Under the pieces are notes generated by a model. That model was not told the DNA's origin and ran no database searches. It was given only the letters and a program-made list of their open reading frames with translations. Positions 1-10,139 of a DNA stretch of 64,000 nucleotides are shown piece by piece. The first letter of the stretch is position 1; each line of letters starts with the position of its first letter. The stretch is from Lumbricus terrestris (lineage: Eukaryota; Annelida; Clitellata; Crassiclitellata; Lumbricidae): the NCBI GenBank assembly GCA_949752735.1, contig OX457041.1, positions 31,243,377 to 31,307,376 of the forward strand, given 5' to 3'. The position numbers and the translations under genes were made by a program.

Positions 1-25
1 GTCAATTGAAATTTCCAACTTCATC

Positions 26-733
26 CTACTTGAATTGTACTTGGGTGTGATACCGTTCGAAACAGGTGTCCGGGCGGAGGCCCAGTTGACGGGGACATGT
101 CTTGCAGTGAAAGTTAGTACGTCTGCGGCATCCAGGTGTCTTCCTGTCGCTGCACACCGCGCAGTCCTTATCCTTATCCATGTGGGCTATGATGTGCAGC
201 TTGCCATTGAGCCGTGTGATCTTGTCAGTCGAACTGGGCCGTCCACGACGAAGTTCGGTTGCACGTACGTTACCGACAAGCTGCTCAATCATCTTGCGGC
301 GAAAGGTGATGTGCGACACTGCAGCGACGTTTTGCTGCTGCCTGTTTATGTTATACAGTATGAAGCTGTTGACGCACGCCACCTCCAACAGCCAGAAGAA
401 AGACTTTCTCCACCACTTGACAGATCTTCTATTGAAATTATAGCTGGAACAGAGGTGATCGGCGCGGTCCACAGCACCCATCTTCGCGGTGTAGTCGACA
501 ATGACCGTTGGTTTCTGGACCTGCACAACACCAGCTCTACTATGACGCTGCACAGGCTGCACTGCTGAGCCATGGAACGTGCTAAGCATCAGCACTGGAC
601 GCTTGTCTTGCCACAATAGAACCGTTGTGTTGTTGTCTCTCTGAAATGCCAGAACCTCGCCCGCTTTCATCTTTTTCTTCTGTTTCGAGTTCAACTGGTA
701 AACCCTGTCTGTTACTCTAGGTGATCGACGTCA
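26..733 (-). pseudogene. piggyBac-type transposase, C-terminal part
   Basis: The minus strand is open from an in-frame stop at 731-733 down to 26, and no ATG lies before the conserved part. Transposases of this family (DDE_Tnp_1_7) cut and paste DNA at TTAA. Visible hallmarks are 'KAGEVLAFQRD', a WQDKRPV...LST strand, the signature 'VDYTAKMGAVDRADHLC', the segment 'SVKWWRKSFFWLLEVACVNS', and a C-terminal cysteine cluster (CAVC...CKTC) matching the usual zinc-binding tail. The N-terminal half and most of the catalytic core are absent upstream, where repeats begin by 950. This is therefore a truncated copy or the last exon of a domesticated gene. No terminal repeats were found. Confidence 0.85.
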
Positions 734-823
734 TCTAGGTCACATACTTATGGCGGGAGCCGCAGCCTAGACACATGAACTTACTAAATGTAATAGCCCA
801 CGATGTTATTGATCGGTTTTTGG

Positions 824-901
824 CCGCTTCTACCGGACATAGGAGCTCCTAGGCCTTGCCAAACTAATGTCCGCTCATACCGGACACTGGACTGGAAGCG
901 G
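824..901. repeat. Imperfect inverted repeat
   Basis: CCGCTTC at 824-830 is mirrored by GAAGCGG at 895-901, with T-rich runs outside both arms. Two more copies of CCGGACA lie between. It may be the end of a decayed element. The rest of 734-948 shows nothing recognisable. Confidence 0.35.
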
Positions 902-948
902 TTTTTTATTTGTCCGCTCAGGGCGGCCTACGGATGGGTAAAGGTTAA

Positions 949-1253
949 GATGACAGCTTAAAATACGACGATTAGGCTACAGTGTGCAAATCGAAAATTA
1001 AACAATGAAGAAGGGAAATTTATTGAAGTCTTAAAACATGTCTCTAAGCACTGAAATTATTAACAATTTTGTTAGGATGACAGCTTCAAATGCAACAACT
1101 ACAGTGTACAAATTCGAAAAGTTTTAACAATTGGAAGGCGACACTCTGAAGTCCTAAACCATGAACAACAGCATTGAAAAAAGAGCAATTTTGTTATGCT
1201 GGCAGCTTAAAATTCTACCTCTACAGTGTGCAAAATTCAAAAATTTTAACACA
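949..1253. repeat. About 125-bp tandem repeat, three diverged copies
   Basis: The phrase GAYGACAGCTT...CTACAGTGTGCAAA recurs at about 949, 1076 and 1198. The spacing is 122-127 bp and AT-rich filler also matches. The third copy is cut by the LINE fragment. Confidence 0.6.
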
Positions 1254-1262
1254 GCTTAAGGT

Positions 1263-1535
1263 TTAGGGGCCTAGAGTTTTTTTTTGGGGGGGGGGCCTCA
1301 GGTACCCTAGCGCCGGCACTGCCAGCAAGTAAGGAGCAACAGTTGTTGATGCGACTTGTAACAAAGGTGTGGACAAGGACGACGACCGCATTGTGAGAGG
1401 AAGAGCTGGAGACCACCCGGAGCTGACGAAGCTGGTAATAGACACTCTGCGCAACCAAGTTCACATGCTGGGACAGAGTGAGTTCAGAATCGAGGGTGAG
1501 TCCCAGATCACAAACTGAGGGAAAAGGAGATATGA
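1263..1535 (-). pseudogene. L2/CR1-type LINE reverse transcriptase fragment
   Basis: The minus frame reads 'CDLGLTLDSELTLSQHVNLV' followed by 'QLRQLRVVSS' and 'LVHTFVTSRINNCCSLLAGS'. This is the block after the RT palm of L2/CR1 non-LTR retrotransposons, where the usual motif is SRLDYCNSLLxG. Both flanks are non-coding, so it is a 5'- and 3'-truncated dead copy. Related C-terminal pieces occur at 7.5, 29 and 40.5 kb. Confidence 0.75.
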
Positions 1536-1920
1536 TGAAAGAGCAGAGAAAGTTGGGAAAGGAGTTGCCACGGCCACTCAACCAAATAGACAATCATCAT
1601 GGCTAAAGTTTTTAGCAAGAGCATGTAAATGCAAGGCAGAAACAACTTCACAACTTTGTATTGCCAACCAAAGATGACAGACATTAAATCTCTTGGGTTT
1701 TGTATAAAAAGGCATCGTATGCTCATTAATGATGATAAATTGTCAAATCTCATTAGCCTAGTAGCCTATATAAACATAGAATCATTCTTTTTGTAATTTC
1801 TGTCATTTTATGCTCTCATCCCAGGACAAATCCAAATAACAGGGTTGAGGACATTCTTAGGTGTTATATTCTATTTGATCAACTACTTTTTGTACCTGAC
1901 AGCGGTGTGCCTATCAGTTT

Positions 1921-3280
1921 TTGGTATACGTGTATTTTAGTGTCGTAAATTATTCACTCGTTGCAGCATTTTTGTTTCCAATCAATCCAACTTCTAGTTT
2001 TGAACAGAATCCTTCCCATCGATCCAGCTTCCATTTAGGCAAAATTTGTTTCTTCAATCCGCTTCTATTTAGGCGCAGATTATTTCTTCATCATCAAAAC
2101 ATCCATTTAGTTAAAAATTATTGATCATCAATCCAGCTTGGATTTCAGCGTGACTGTTTTAAAAAATCCCAATTCTATTTAAGTAAAATTTATGGTAAAC
2201 GTGTATTTTAGCGTCGTAAATTATTTTCACACTTATAATGGCACAAAAAGCACCTTAAAATATTTCTGCCAACGTGCCATCGCCTAACTGATGTATTATT
2301 ATACTTAGAATTTGTTAAAAAGAAGGAAATCGATTGAAAAATTGTAATATTTTGTCATAACAAACCGCCGATCGAAGTTGTTATTCAATTATGACCCTTT
2401 CCGGAAGTTGCGTGCGGAAAGTGTGCAATAAGACAGCAGGCAAAAATAAATAAGTAAGTAACATTTATCCAGCTTCTATTTCTCTAACCTTCATCCGGCT
2501 TCCATTTCACTATAGAGAACCTTCATCCAACTTCTATTTCACTATAGAGAACCTTCATCCAACTTCCATTTCCATAAAAGTCCAGCTTTTTCAATTGCAT
2601 CAGCTGTTTTATGAATCCAACTTCTGTTTCAATTATGATTCTTTTTCATGAATCCAGCTCCAATTTAAGCTAGAATATTTTTTATTAACCCAGCTTCTAT
2701 TTCTCGCCTGTTATTTTCGTCAACCCAGCTTTTATTTCAGATATAAAAATACCATCATCCAGCTTCCATTACTTAAGCGTTTTTTTTAATCAATCCGGCT
2801 TCTATTTCAGATCTAGAAATAATTTCGTCCAGCTTCCATTTCTCATTTTGAAGTTAGGACCGAAGTATTGACGTACACGTTATTTTTAGTCGCATGCACC
2901 AATATACGTCGATGGTTTGTATACCCCAACTTCCGGCCAAATGTTGTGGTTCAATGGCGATTCGAACGGCGATTTCGCATGGGAAATGTGACATTTTAAA
3001 AACACATTTTCTGTCAATACTCTTGTCCTTACCAAATTTTAAGTGTGCTGTAACATCAGTTGGTGAAATCTACGCTATTAGAAATAATTTGCGGCGATTT
3101 TTGTGTTATTAAAAGCGTGAAAATAATTTACGACGCTAAACTACACGTTTACCAAATTTATTTTAGTAAATCCGGCTTCTATTTCTCGAGGAAACGTTTC
3201 GTCAATCCGACTTGTCTTCCACCGTCGCTGAAACCCATGCAATGGCAAATAATTTACGACGCTAAAATAAACGTTTACCC
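1921..3280. mobile_element. Foldback element, copy A, with nested terminal inverted repeats
   Basis: Outer termini at 1921-1955 and 3248-3280 are inverted copies of a sequence containing TTTTAGYGTCGTAAATTATT. A second, better-matching pair lies inside at 2194-2230 and 3118-3153. Between 1990 and 2850 the core motif ATCCAGCTTCTATTTC recurs about 20 times at irregular spacing of roughly 30-45 bp. The same core in reverse complement, and similar termini, occur at 51.06-52.32 kb, where a Merlin-like transposase start is present. No ORF with a recognisable domain lies here. A short CAGTT match flanks the element and may be part of a target-site duplication. Confidence 0.6.
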
Positions 3281-3336
3281 AGTTATTCCTACCATTAAAC
3301 GAATATAATAATAATAAAATGTAAGATTGCACAGAT

Positions 3337-3597
3337 TTAAGATCCTTCAGCCAAAACTGACCGACGAATTTCCGGTCGATTCTTGTCCCTGATGGTCGTT
3401 TGCCCGAGTCTTGCCCGACCGGGCTTAGCTAAGTTCAACTGAGATGAATCAGAGCCTTCGTCTGAAACGTTCCGAGATTCGTCATCGTCGGAGGTAGACT
3501 TATTGCTCAACAATCGCCCGACTAGTTTCGCATTGAATCGATATGCCACCAATCGTCTTACAGTCGCACACGTTATCACACTTAATGCCGCGGCCAT
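3337..3597 (-). CDS. Hypothetical 86-aa protein or first exon
   Basis: The ATG at 3597 has a good context (A at -3, G at +4) and the surrounding 3.34-3.70 kb is richer in CpG than its neighbours. The product starts with a hydrophobic and Arg-rich stretch (MAAALSVITCATVRRLVAYR), like a mitochondrial presequence or short anchor. An acidic serine patch (STSDDDESRN...DEGSDSS) and a basic tail follow. No domain is recognised. It ends 57 bp from the right terminus of the foldback element. It could be a short gene, a first exon whose donor was not identified, or chance. Codon use is mixed and gives no decisive support. Confidence 0.3.
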   Translation of the reverse strand: MAAALSVITCATVRRLVAYRFNAKLVGRLLSNKSTSDDDESRNVSDEGSDSSQLNLAKPGRARLGQTTIRDKNRPEIRRSVLAEGS

Positions 3598-3856
3598 ATT
3601 TGCCAGGGTTGCAACTTGCCAGATTTCGGAAACGCTTTATCGCAAGATCACGTTCAAATGTCGCCCAAAAGTCGCGAAGTGAGCAGTTGACGCAAAATTT
3701 TTGCTATGCATATTAAAAACGTACTTTATCGGTATCGCTAGCCGCGTCAACGACTCAAACCACACGTAATGAAACCATCGACGTAGGCCTATAAATTTAT
3801 AAGGCAAACTGCTTCATTCTTACGGTAGACTAGTCCGTATGCCATCGAACGATGCA

Positions 3857-4018
3857 GGCTGTCTGTTCTGTTAGGCTATAGTAGTTAAGATTTATATGCA
3901 TGCCTTCTGTAATTTGCGTTCTTGTGAATTGTTTCAATTGCATAAAACATGTAAACCTACACTGTAACTGGTTGCGGTCTGCCAACCGAATTGCTTCAAT
4001 AAAGAAACTATTATTAAG
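3857..4018 (+). repeat. SINE/LINE 3' tail (family with the CAACCGG hairpin)
   Basis: This 160-bp stretch matches the 3' part of the SINE at 34953-35199 and the 3' end of the LINE at 56.2 kb. It contains the paired GGTTGCGG...CCAACCG segment and ends in AATAAAG plus an ATT-rich tail. It lacks the tRNA-like head, so it is a 5'-truncated copy. Confidence 0.65.
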
Positions 4019-4257
4019 TTAGCCACACGACATAGGCCTATGGCCTATATACAAATGAGATAGTGAGCAACAATTTGAAACACTACGTGGTCGCGATCTA
4101 GTTGTTGCAGAGTAGCCTAATATTCTGGGTGGTTCAAAACGTCGAATTGTTGATGTATTGAGAAATTGTCCGGAAACTCTCGGACAACTCTAAAACTTCG
4201 TAAACTGAAACCACGCGTGTTGTGTGTTTACAATTCTTGTAGGCTCGACCCGTCAAC

Positions 4258-4316
4258 CGACCCGCTGCAAATGCGCACACAGTATAATATACTGTGTGCG
4301 CATTTGCAGCGGGTCG
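4258..4316. repeat. 59-bp perfect palindrome
   Basis: Two 29-base arms (4258-4286 and 4288-4316) are exact reverse complements around a single base at 4287. The outer part is GC-rich (CGACCCGCTGCAAATGCGC) and the centre is AT-rich. Such a structure can form a cruciform or hairpin. Confidence 0.95.
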
Positions 4317-4601
4317 ATATTATCGATTCAGCTTATTGTCGATGTGGATGCCGAGTCTCTGACAACTTTTACAATTGACATTTTTAAGTTGTAACTATAT
4401 TTGATTCGAATAATTTGACGAACATTTTGTTAACACTCATCCGATCAGCGAAAATCCAACTTGATTTCAGCAAAGGGGGTTTAAAATCGCTTATATAATT
4501 TAATGATGTTTTTTGTGAAGGAAATCTGGGTCTATTTCTGAAACCTCAGTGGCAACGCAACTAACGCCAGACCAACTTCCTCATCCTGTTCATTTTCGTT
4601 T

Positions 4602-4636
4602 GGCGTGGCGTGGTGTGGTGTGGTGTGGCGAGTGGG
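4602..4636. repeat. GTGGT/GTGGC simple repeat
   Basis: Short tandem pentamers of the form GGTGT and GGCGT are visible in one G-rich block. Confidence 0.8.
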
Positions 4637-5108
4637 TTGGTAAAGGAAACTTCATCTGGCGTCTTAAATTTTGATAATGGTATTTGTTAATTTGCGATTA
4701 CATTAACTTCGGTAAAGTTTGAGTTCAACAATAGCGCAGCCAACATAAACGCATCGTAATAGTAGAAACTTTACATTCCACAACGCACAAAAAGCGCAAT
4801 AGCGGGAAGCAGCTCATTTACAGGCCCTTTACTTGCAAATCAATAGCTCCAAGATCAAACGGCTACGGTGTTCTAGAATTTAATCTGCAAGTGAGAGGTG
4901 AAAGAGAAGGATTTGAAAAGTAAGAGAGGATAATCATTAGTTATCCCGGAAAGTAGATAAGAGGGCTGGAAAGATTGAGATATAGGAGTGTAGGGTGTAG
5001 GACTTTAGCCCCCCCTGGACAAAGCCCCCCGATTTGCGTAGGTCATTAGCCCCAGTACAAAATCCCCCTATGTGCAAATCATAGAATAGTGCCGTTACTG
5101 ATGACTTG

Positions 5109-5461
5109 CAGTTGCGGCGCCAGGATTTTCGTTTTTGGGGGCTGGATTTTTCGGGGGAAATTTTCCGTTTTCAGTCGCCAAAATTTCTGATAACTTTTTT
5201 AGTCATCCGGCCAAAATATGAGGGAAAATTATATCCTTTACTGCCGCCAAAATTTCTGATGACCTTTTTTTTAGTCGTCGGCCAAAATCTGAGCTTGGAA
5301 ATCGGTCCTTTTCACCGTCTGGTAAATCTCGTGCGTACCTTTACGCCTCATTTTTGGGGGGGGGCTAAAGGGGGCAAATCGTCCAAATATTTAATTTTTA
5401 TATGGTAAAAAAATGGATGCCCTTTTTTAGGAGGGGCTTAGCCCCCCTAGCGCCACCACGG
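5109..5461. mobile_element. hAT-type MITE, CAGTGGCGGCGC family
   Basis: The left end CAGTTGCGGCGCCAGG and the inverted right end CTAGCGCCACCACG match the termini of the 63154-63485 element. The flanks ATGACTTG (5101-5108) and ACGACTTG (5462-5469) form an 8-bp target-site duplication with one C/T difference, as expected for hAT insertion. The inside repeats 'AAAATTTCTGATGACC' and runs of G or C. It has no transposase and is moved in trans if at all. Confidence 0.8.
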
Positions 5462-5544
5462 ACGACTTGTCACTGGCATTCACGTGCAAACGAAAGTTCT
5501 TAGTGTCATTTAGATCCTGATTGTGTCAGTAGGCCTATAGACTT

Positions 5545-5845
5545 AGATTTGAAATGAACGAATGGGAATCGCATAGGGCCTATACAGTCTATTTTTTTAG
5601 TGTCCTACGATAAAGGTTTGTTAACGTCAGTTAGGCTGCGTCTCAGCTTCGTAGACTTGTTAGCGTCGTTTCAATTCAAAATTAGATTAAATGCATTATT
5701 TAATTATTGCAATTACATAGAAAAATTTAAAGATTAGAGAAATGAACGAATGGGAATCGTATACAGTAGGTCGGCATAGGCTACTTGTCAGTGTCAGTTT
5801 TGGCTACAACGAAGGTTTGTTAAAGTCAGCATTAAACTTTTATCT
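5545..5845. repeat. About 190-bp tandem duplication, diverged
   Basis: AATGAACGAATGGGAATCG recurs at about 5553 and 5742. Downstream matches include 'AAGGTTTGTTAA.GTCAG'. The rest of 5470-6060 has no recognisable gene. Confidence 0.6.
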
Positions 5846-6065
5846 AGATTTCACAAACTTTGGACTTCTAATTTTGTTACACATATGAGAGACTTTACAC
5901 AATGAGTTGTTCACATCGTTCTACAATTAATGCCTTTAAATGTTTTATGATACGCAACCTTCAATTAACTAGGCTATCATTTTTGACTTGCATCCGAGGT
6001 TCTGTTGAACTGTTGCATTTTTCGTTTCAAATACTAAAATGTCACAAGTCATGGTGAGACAGTTA

Positions 6066-6872
6066 CAGAGGCGTAGCGACCGCCCTCCGTACCCTCCGAC
6101 CGGAGGGGGCCCCCGCAAGAAAGGGGGGCCCCGAAAGGGGCAAAAAATGAAAGGTGTAGCTATAGGTTAGTGGCATTTATTGACGCTGTTGCACAATCCA
6201 TGTTGGAAAGCAGTCGGAAAGACTTCTGCAGCAGTAAGTACGGAATACATGTAGGCCTACACTGTAGGCTACAGGGGCGGATCCAGGGGGCCAATCCGGC
6301 CATGGCCCCCATTTAAAAAGTGCATGGGACGTGGCTCCCCATTTGGTTTGCTCAACAAGCCATTAAATCAATGCAGCGGGAGAGAAAAGCAGGACACCAG
6401 GATGACAAATGACTAAAAAAGTCATCAGATTTTTTGGCGATCATGGAGAAAATATTTTCCTGGCCCAAGGCCAAAAATTTTGCCCCCCCCCCACCAAAAA
6501 TTTCTGTATCCGCCCTTGGTAAGCTATACATAATACGAACCCATTATAATTTTATTGCATAAAATATGAATACCGCATTCCAATTTCTGCATTGTAAGGG
6601 ACCATAAGAGCCAAATTTTGAACGCTGAAAATGCAGCGGATTTTCATACATGCAGTTCTGGATCAAGGCACTTTGATGCCAATTCTAGAAAAGTTCATGG
6701 ATCATAATAATATCAGACTTAGGGTTTTCTAATAACCATGAAACGAAATTACTTACAATAGGCACGTTTCAGAATTACGTATACTGCATAAGTCTGGGCC
6801 TATATAAGTTTCTGCAGTGCCGCCCCGGACATATGTTCGGAGGGGGCCACGCTCATTGTTGCTACGGCCCTG
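6066..6872. mobile_element. hAT-type non-autonomous element
   Basis: The ends are CAGAGGCGTAGC and, inverted, GCTACGGCCCTG. The flanks GACAGTTA (6058-6065) and GACAGTTG (6873-6880) are an 8-bp duplication with one mismatch. The left subterminal part is rich in CCCTCCG and GGGGGCC. It contains a second MITE at 6272-6518. No transposase frame is visible. Confidence 0.75.
6272..6518. mobile_element. hAT-type MITE nested in the 6066-6872 element
   Basis: It starts with CAGGGGCGGATCCAGG and ends with the inverse of CAAGGGCGGATACAG. The duplication is GTAGGCTA (6264-6271) versus GTAAGCTA (6519-6526). The inside carries 'GACTAAAAAAGTCATCAGAT', which is shared with the related copy at 54322-54649. 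Confidence 0.8.
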
Positions 6873-7324
6873 GACAGTTGTATGTCATAAACTGATGAAA
6901 AAAATTGCAAGTTATGAATGTGCACGGCCTCCAGGGACCAAGCCTACATGACGTAAGCATGACCACAGTGGTCTGCATGTTATACACGGCCCTGGCACGG
7001 TGGGGCCTTGTAGTGCAAGCAGGCCATATTGGGTCGTTTTATCCGACCGCTATTTTAAAACGTTTGACGTTTTGGGCATATATAGATAATGTAGCATTTA
7101 TTATGGGGGGGGGGGCCTTGTCTGTGCACCAAAAGGAGGATAGCAAATGGTCAATTGAAGAATTGAAGAATATTCCTATATTCTAGTGGTGTTTGCAAAA
7201 GTTAACCCTTTAATTATGAGTGTGTTCTATATAGCTTGACATAGCAAAACTTTTGGTATACAGCATCAATAATATTATTTCAAAGTGGAAAGCACAGTGT
7301 TCTAGTGTGAAGAGAGTATTTTGT

Positions 7325-8500
7325 TATTATGTAAAGTAGCCAATTTTTCATACATTGCCATATGATGACTTTCTGTACCTTAGTTACTACAATGAGGACA
7401 AATTTCATCACCTACCGGTCTGATGGCAATGTCAACTGGGAAACATTGAGTGACAAGTTATTTTGCATTCAAGTATTTGGTACAAATAGAAATTGAATGA
7501 CAGTATTCACCACAGCTAAGTAGTGTTTAACACAATGCTGCACAGAAGCTTTGCCATGGTCGGTCCGTCTTTCTGGAATAACTTGCCTATTAGTCTCCGT
7601 AATGAACTTCTTTGTCTTTCTTTGCCCCTTTTCCGCAAGTGTTTGAAAACCATTCACTTTGATTGTGGTTTGGTGTCAGGTCAGGAGCGCCTCTGAGGAG
7701 TTCTCTTGAAGGGGCGCTATATAAATGTACGATTACAATTACAAAACACAGCTTGTCATTAACCCTTCACTGATCACATAATTTTTTCGTCTATCCCTCT
7801 CAATGGCACATTTTGGCAGATATGGCTGAAAAATAAACAAATTTAACGTTGGCTATCTTGGTCAGTTCTTGGTAGTTGATATATTAGAATTAAAATAAAC
7901 AGTATTCTTTATAATTTTTTCTTTCAATCCTGTCCAGATTGTGGGAGAAAATTCTAATGAAAGCACAGTTACTCCAAACTATATGGTCCCAGAGAAGTCT
8001 GATTTTGATGTTGAAGACAATCTACAACAAAATTTTGAATGATAAGATGTGGGAGCAGAAAAATGTGCAGAAATTGTTCCCAGACAGCATGAAAAAATAT
8101 TTTGAAATCAGAAGGAGATATATTTTGTGTGTGTTATGCCACAGATGTAGAGGAAAGTTGAACAAACCAGTGTTAAAGTACAAACACATGAACTTCTAAT
8201 ATCTGTTTTAGTTTTAACATAGTCATAAGGTAAACATCATTCTTTAGCATTTTATCTCTTTCAATCATTACATTGAGGTTTGGGGGAAATCTTTGGGGCA
8301 CCTAATTTTACCTCAAACTATAAGTACTCTCCAAAAAATCTTGTATATTTCAATTTACAAATTATTTTTAGTGACAACATAAGTATGTCGTGTGAGAGAA
8401 ACCAATTTGCAGAAATTATTTCCAAACAGAACAAAAAGGAAATTAGACAAATTGTCTACAAAGTGCAGTACACAAACATTTTAAATTAGGTGCATTATAG
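7325..8500. repeat. Diverged tandem unit A with exon-like ORFs
   Basis: The first 190 bp match the starts of units B (8510) and C (10140). One frame reads 'TNFITYRSDGNVNWETLSD'. In its last part all three differences from units B and C are synonymous (GTC/GTG, GAA/GAG, TTG/TTA). At 7939 a pyrimidine-rich acceptor (TTCTTTCAATCCTGTCCAG) precedes an open stretch reading 'IVGENSNESTVTPNYMVPEK' before a stop, as in a terminal exon. A diverged second copy of that block lies at about 8240-8350. No known protein is recognised. A LINE end is inserted at 7545-7735. Confidence 0.5.
7545..7735 (+). mobile_element. L2/CR1-type LINE, 3' end
   Basis: The plus frame reads 'AMVGPSFWNNLPISLRNELL' and ends 'FRKCLKTIHF...' before TGA. 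This is the typical C-terminus (LWNxLP...FKxxLKTxLF) of L2/CR1 ORF2. The 3' UTR motif GCGCCTCTGAG...GGCGCTATATAAATG follows, then a short ATTACA-type tail. It is strongly 5'-truncated. Confidence 0.8.
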
Positions 8501-8509
8501 TGATTTTAT

Positions 8510-9805
8510 TTCTGTCAGGTAAATCAATTTTTCAAACATTTCGCCATTGCCATGTGATGACATTCTATGTCTTAGTTACTACAATGATGACAAATTTCAT
8601 CACCTACCGGTCTGATGGCAATGTGAACTGGGAGACATTAAGTGACTTGCAGTAAAGTGTTTGGTATCGATAGAAGTTGAATGATAGTATTCAAAATACT
8701 TGTACCTCCATAACATTTACACTAGCAATTTTTTTTCATTTCTGCTGATGTTCAGCCCAAGGTTCTGCTGTCTGAAGTGGAAATTATGCACTTCGTGATA
8801 AAAGTTGACATGAAGTCAGTGGCGTAGCAATAGGTTGTGCAGTGCACAAGGGCCCCCGGCTGTTGAGGGGGCCCCCGGCAGTCAGTGTCAATATATTATT
8901 TTAAGAATTATTCAGAATGTGTTTATATCTACATGTACGGCGGTGGCGTTGCAATGGATTGTGCAGAATGCACCATAGGGGCTAAGGGGCCCCTGGCGGT
9001 CAGAGTCAAGTTTTCACATTCAGAATAGTCCAAATATAATCAAGTCTACATATACTGCAGTGATCAGTGCCGAGGTGGTGGTGGATATTGACACCGATAC
9101 TATGGTAGCATACCAGCTGCATCACCAAAGGATTCAGCAAAGAAGGCATCTCAATTATTTTTGCGCAATGGAATTCGCCCAAGTGAATATTTTTACATTT
9201 CGGAATTTTTGGTTTCTTCTTTTAGACTTATCGTATAGCAACCGATACTTGAGTCACTTCACATTATACCAATAATATTCATTATATTGTTTCTTTCTTA
9301 TTCAAACTCAACTGTTTGACAGAATTTAAAATGTGGATGATAATTTATACTTCAACAGAAGAAACAATGGTTTTTGATAAATTTTGTCAAGTGGGCCTAT
9401 TTTCTTTGGCAGCTTGAAGAAATAGAAAATAAAGACTAACGGGAGGAAATAATTAAAATTGTAATAAGTTAATTTTTATTTAATTTCGGGTTCGAAATAA
9501 TGTAGAGTCTATCGAAAAAGAGCCAGGCGTTTTTGCACAGCCTTTTTGTTTGAAATCGAGGAGGTTCAAGTAATGAAGGGGCCCACCACCGAAGCCCTGC
9601 ACAAGGGCCCCAAAAAACCTTGCTACGCCACTGCATGAAGTGCTGATCAATGCTTTAAAATAATCATGGTTAATTGTTGTATTAAAACATTCCCAGCAGC
9701 AGCAGCACACTGTTTTGAACAAAATTGCCATAGGGTTGAGTTTAAAGCCTTCATTTAAACATCTAATATACCTATTGATTTTCAGATACTGCTGATCCAG
9801 GCCCA
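8510..9805. repeat. Tandem unit B, interrupted by a hAT element
   Basis: Its two halves (8510-8816 and 9634-9805) align with 10140-10345 and 11018-11290 of unit C. Exon-like phrases are 'TNFITYRSDGNVNWETLSD' (about 8580-8640) and, after an AG acceptor, 'PKVLLSEVEIMHFVIKVDMK', which the hAT element splits just before the stop. Downstream at about 9787 a TTTTCAG acceptor precedes a cysteine-bearing open frame (see the separate entry). Confidence 0.6.
8817..9633. mobile_element. hAT-type element with verified empty site
   Basis: Ends CAGTGGCGTAGCAATAGG and the inverse of CAGTGGCGTAGCAAGG. The 8-bp duplication CATGAAGT is perfect (8809-8816 and 9634-9641). Unit C carries the unoccupied site with one CATGAAGT near 11135, which proves the boundaries. 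The left 180 bp hold a second, diverged copy of the terminus (8940-9000). The short ORF 9060-9275 has no recognisable domain. Confidence 0.9.
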
Positions 9806-9903
9806 GACCACTCGTGCATTCAGGAATCAGGATGCAATTGTATAATTCAGTATCAATGTCGACTAATTGTTCACCTAACAAAACCACCATTGGTCCTCGA
9901 CAG
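9788..9903 (+). CDS. Cysteine-containing exon-like open frame
   Basis: After the acceptor-like TTGATTTTCAG an open frame reads 'TADPGPDHSCIQESGCNCII' and continues 'QYQCRLIVHLTKPPL'. No start or matching donor was found and no family is recognised. The equivalent site in unit C has lost the AG (TTTTAAG). It may be a remnant exon or chance. Confidence 0.2.
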
Positions 9904-10139
9904 TCTTCCTACCGCCCTGCGAGCGGCTGACTGACTCCTTCGAATCTTGTTTATTTTTCAGGGCCTATCCTGCTGTTGGTATTATTAATGGACTTGTATA
10001 AAACAATCGACATTATCTCTTCATCATTTATAGGGATTGACATTTGCATCAATTGGCAGGGACAAACATACACACATACTCACATTTCTCCTTATAGACA
10101 TAGATTACCTTCAGAGTGCAGAAAAACATTTTAAATAGT

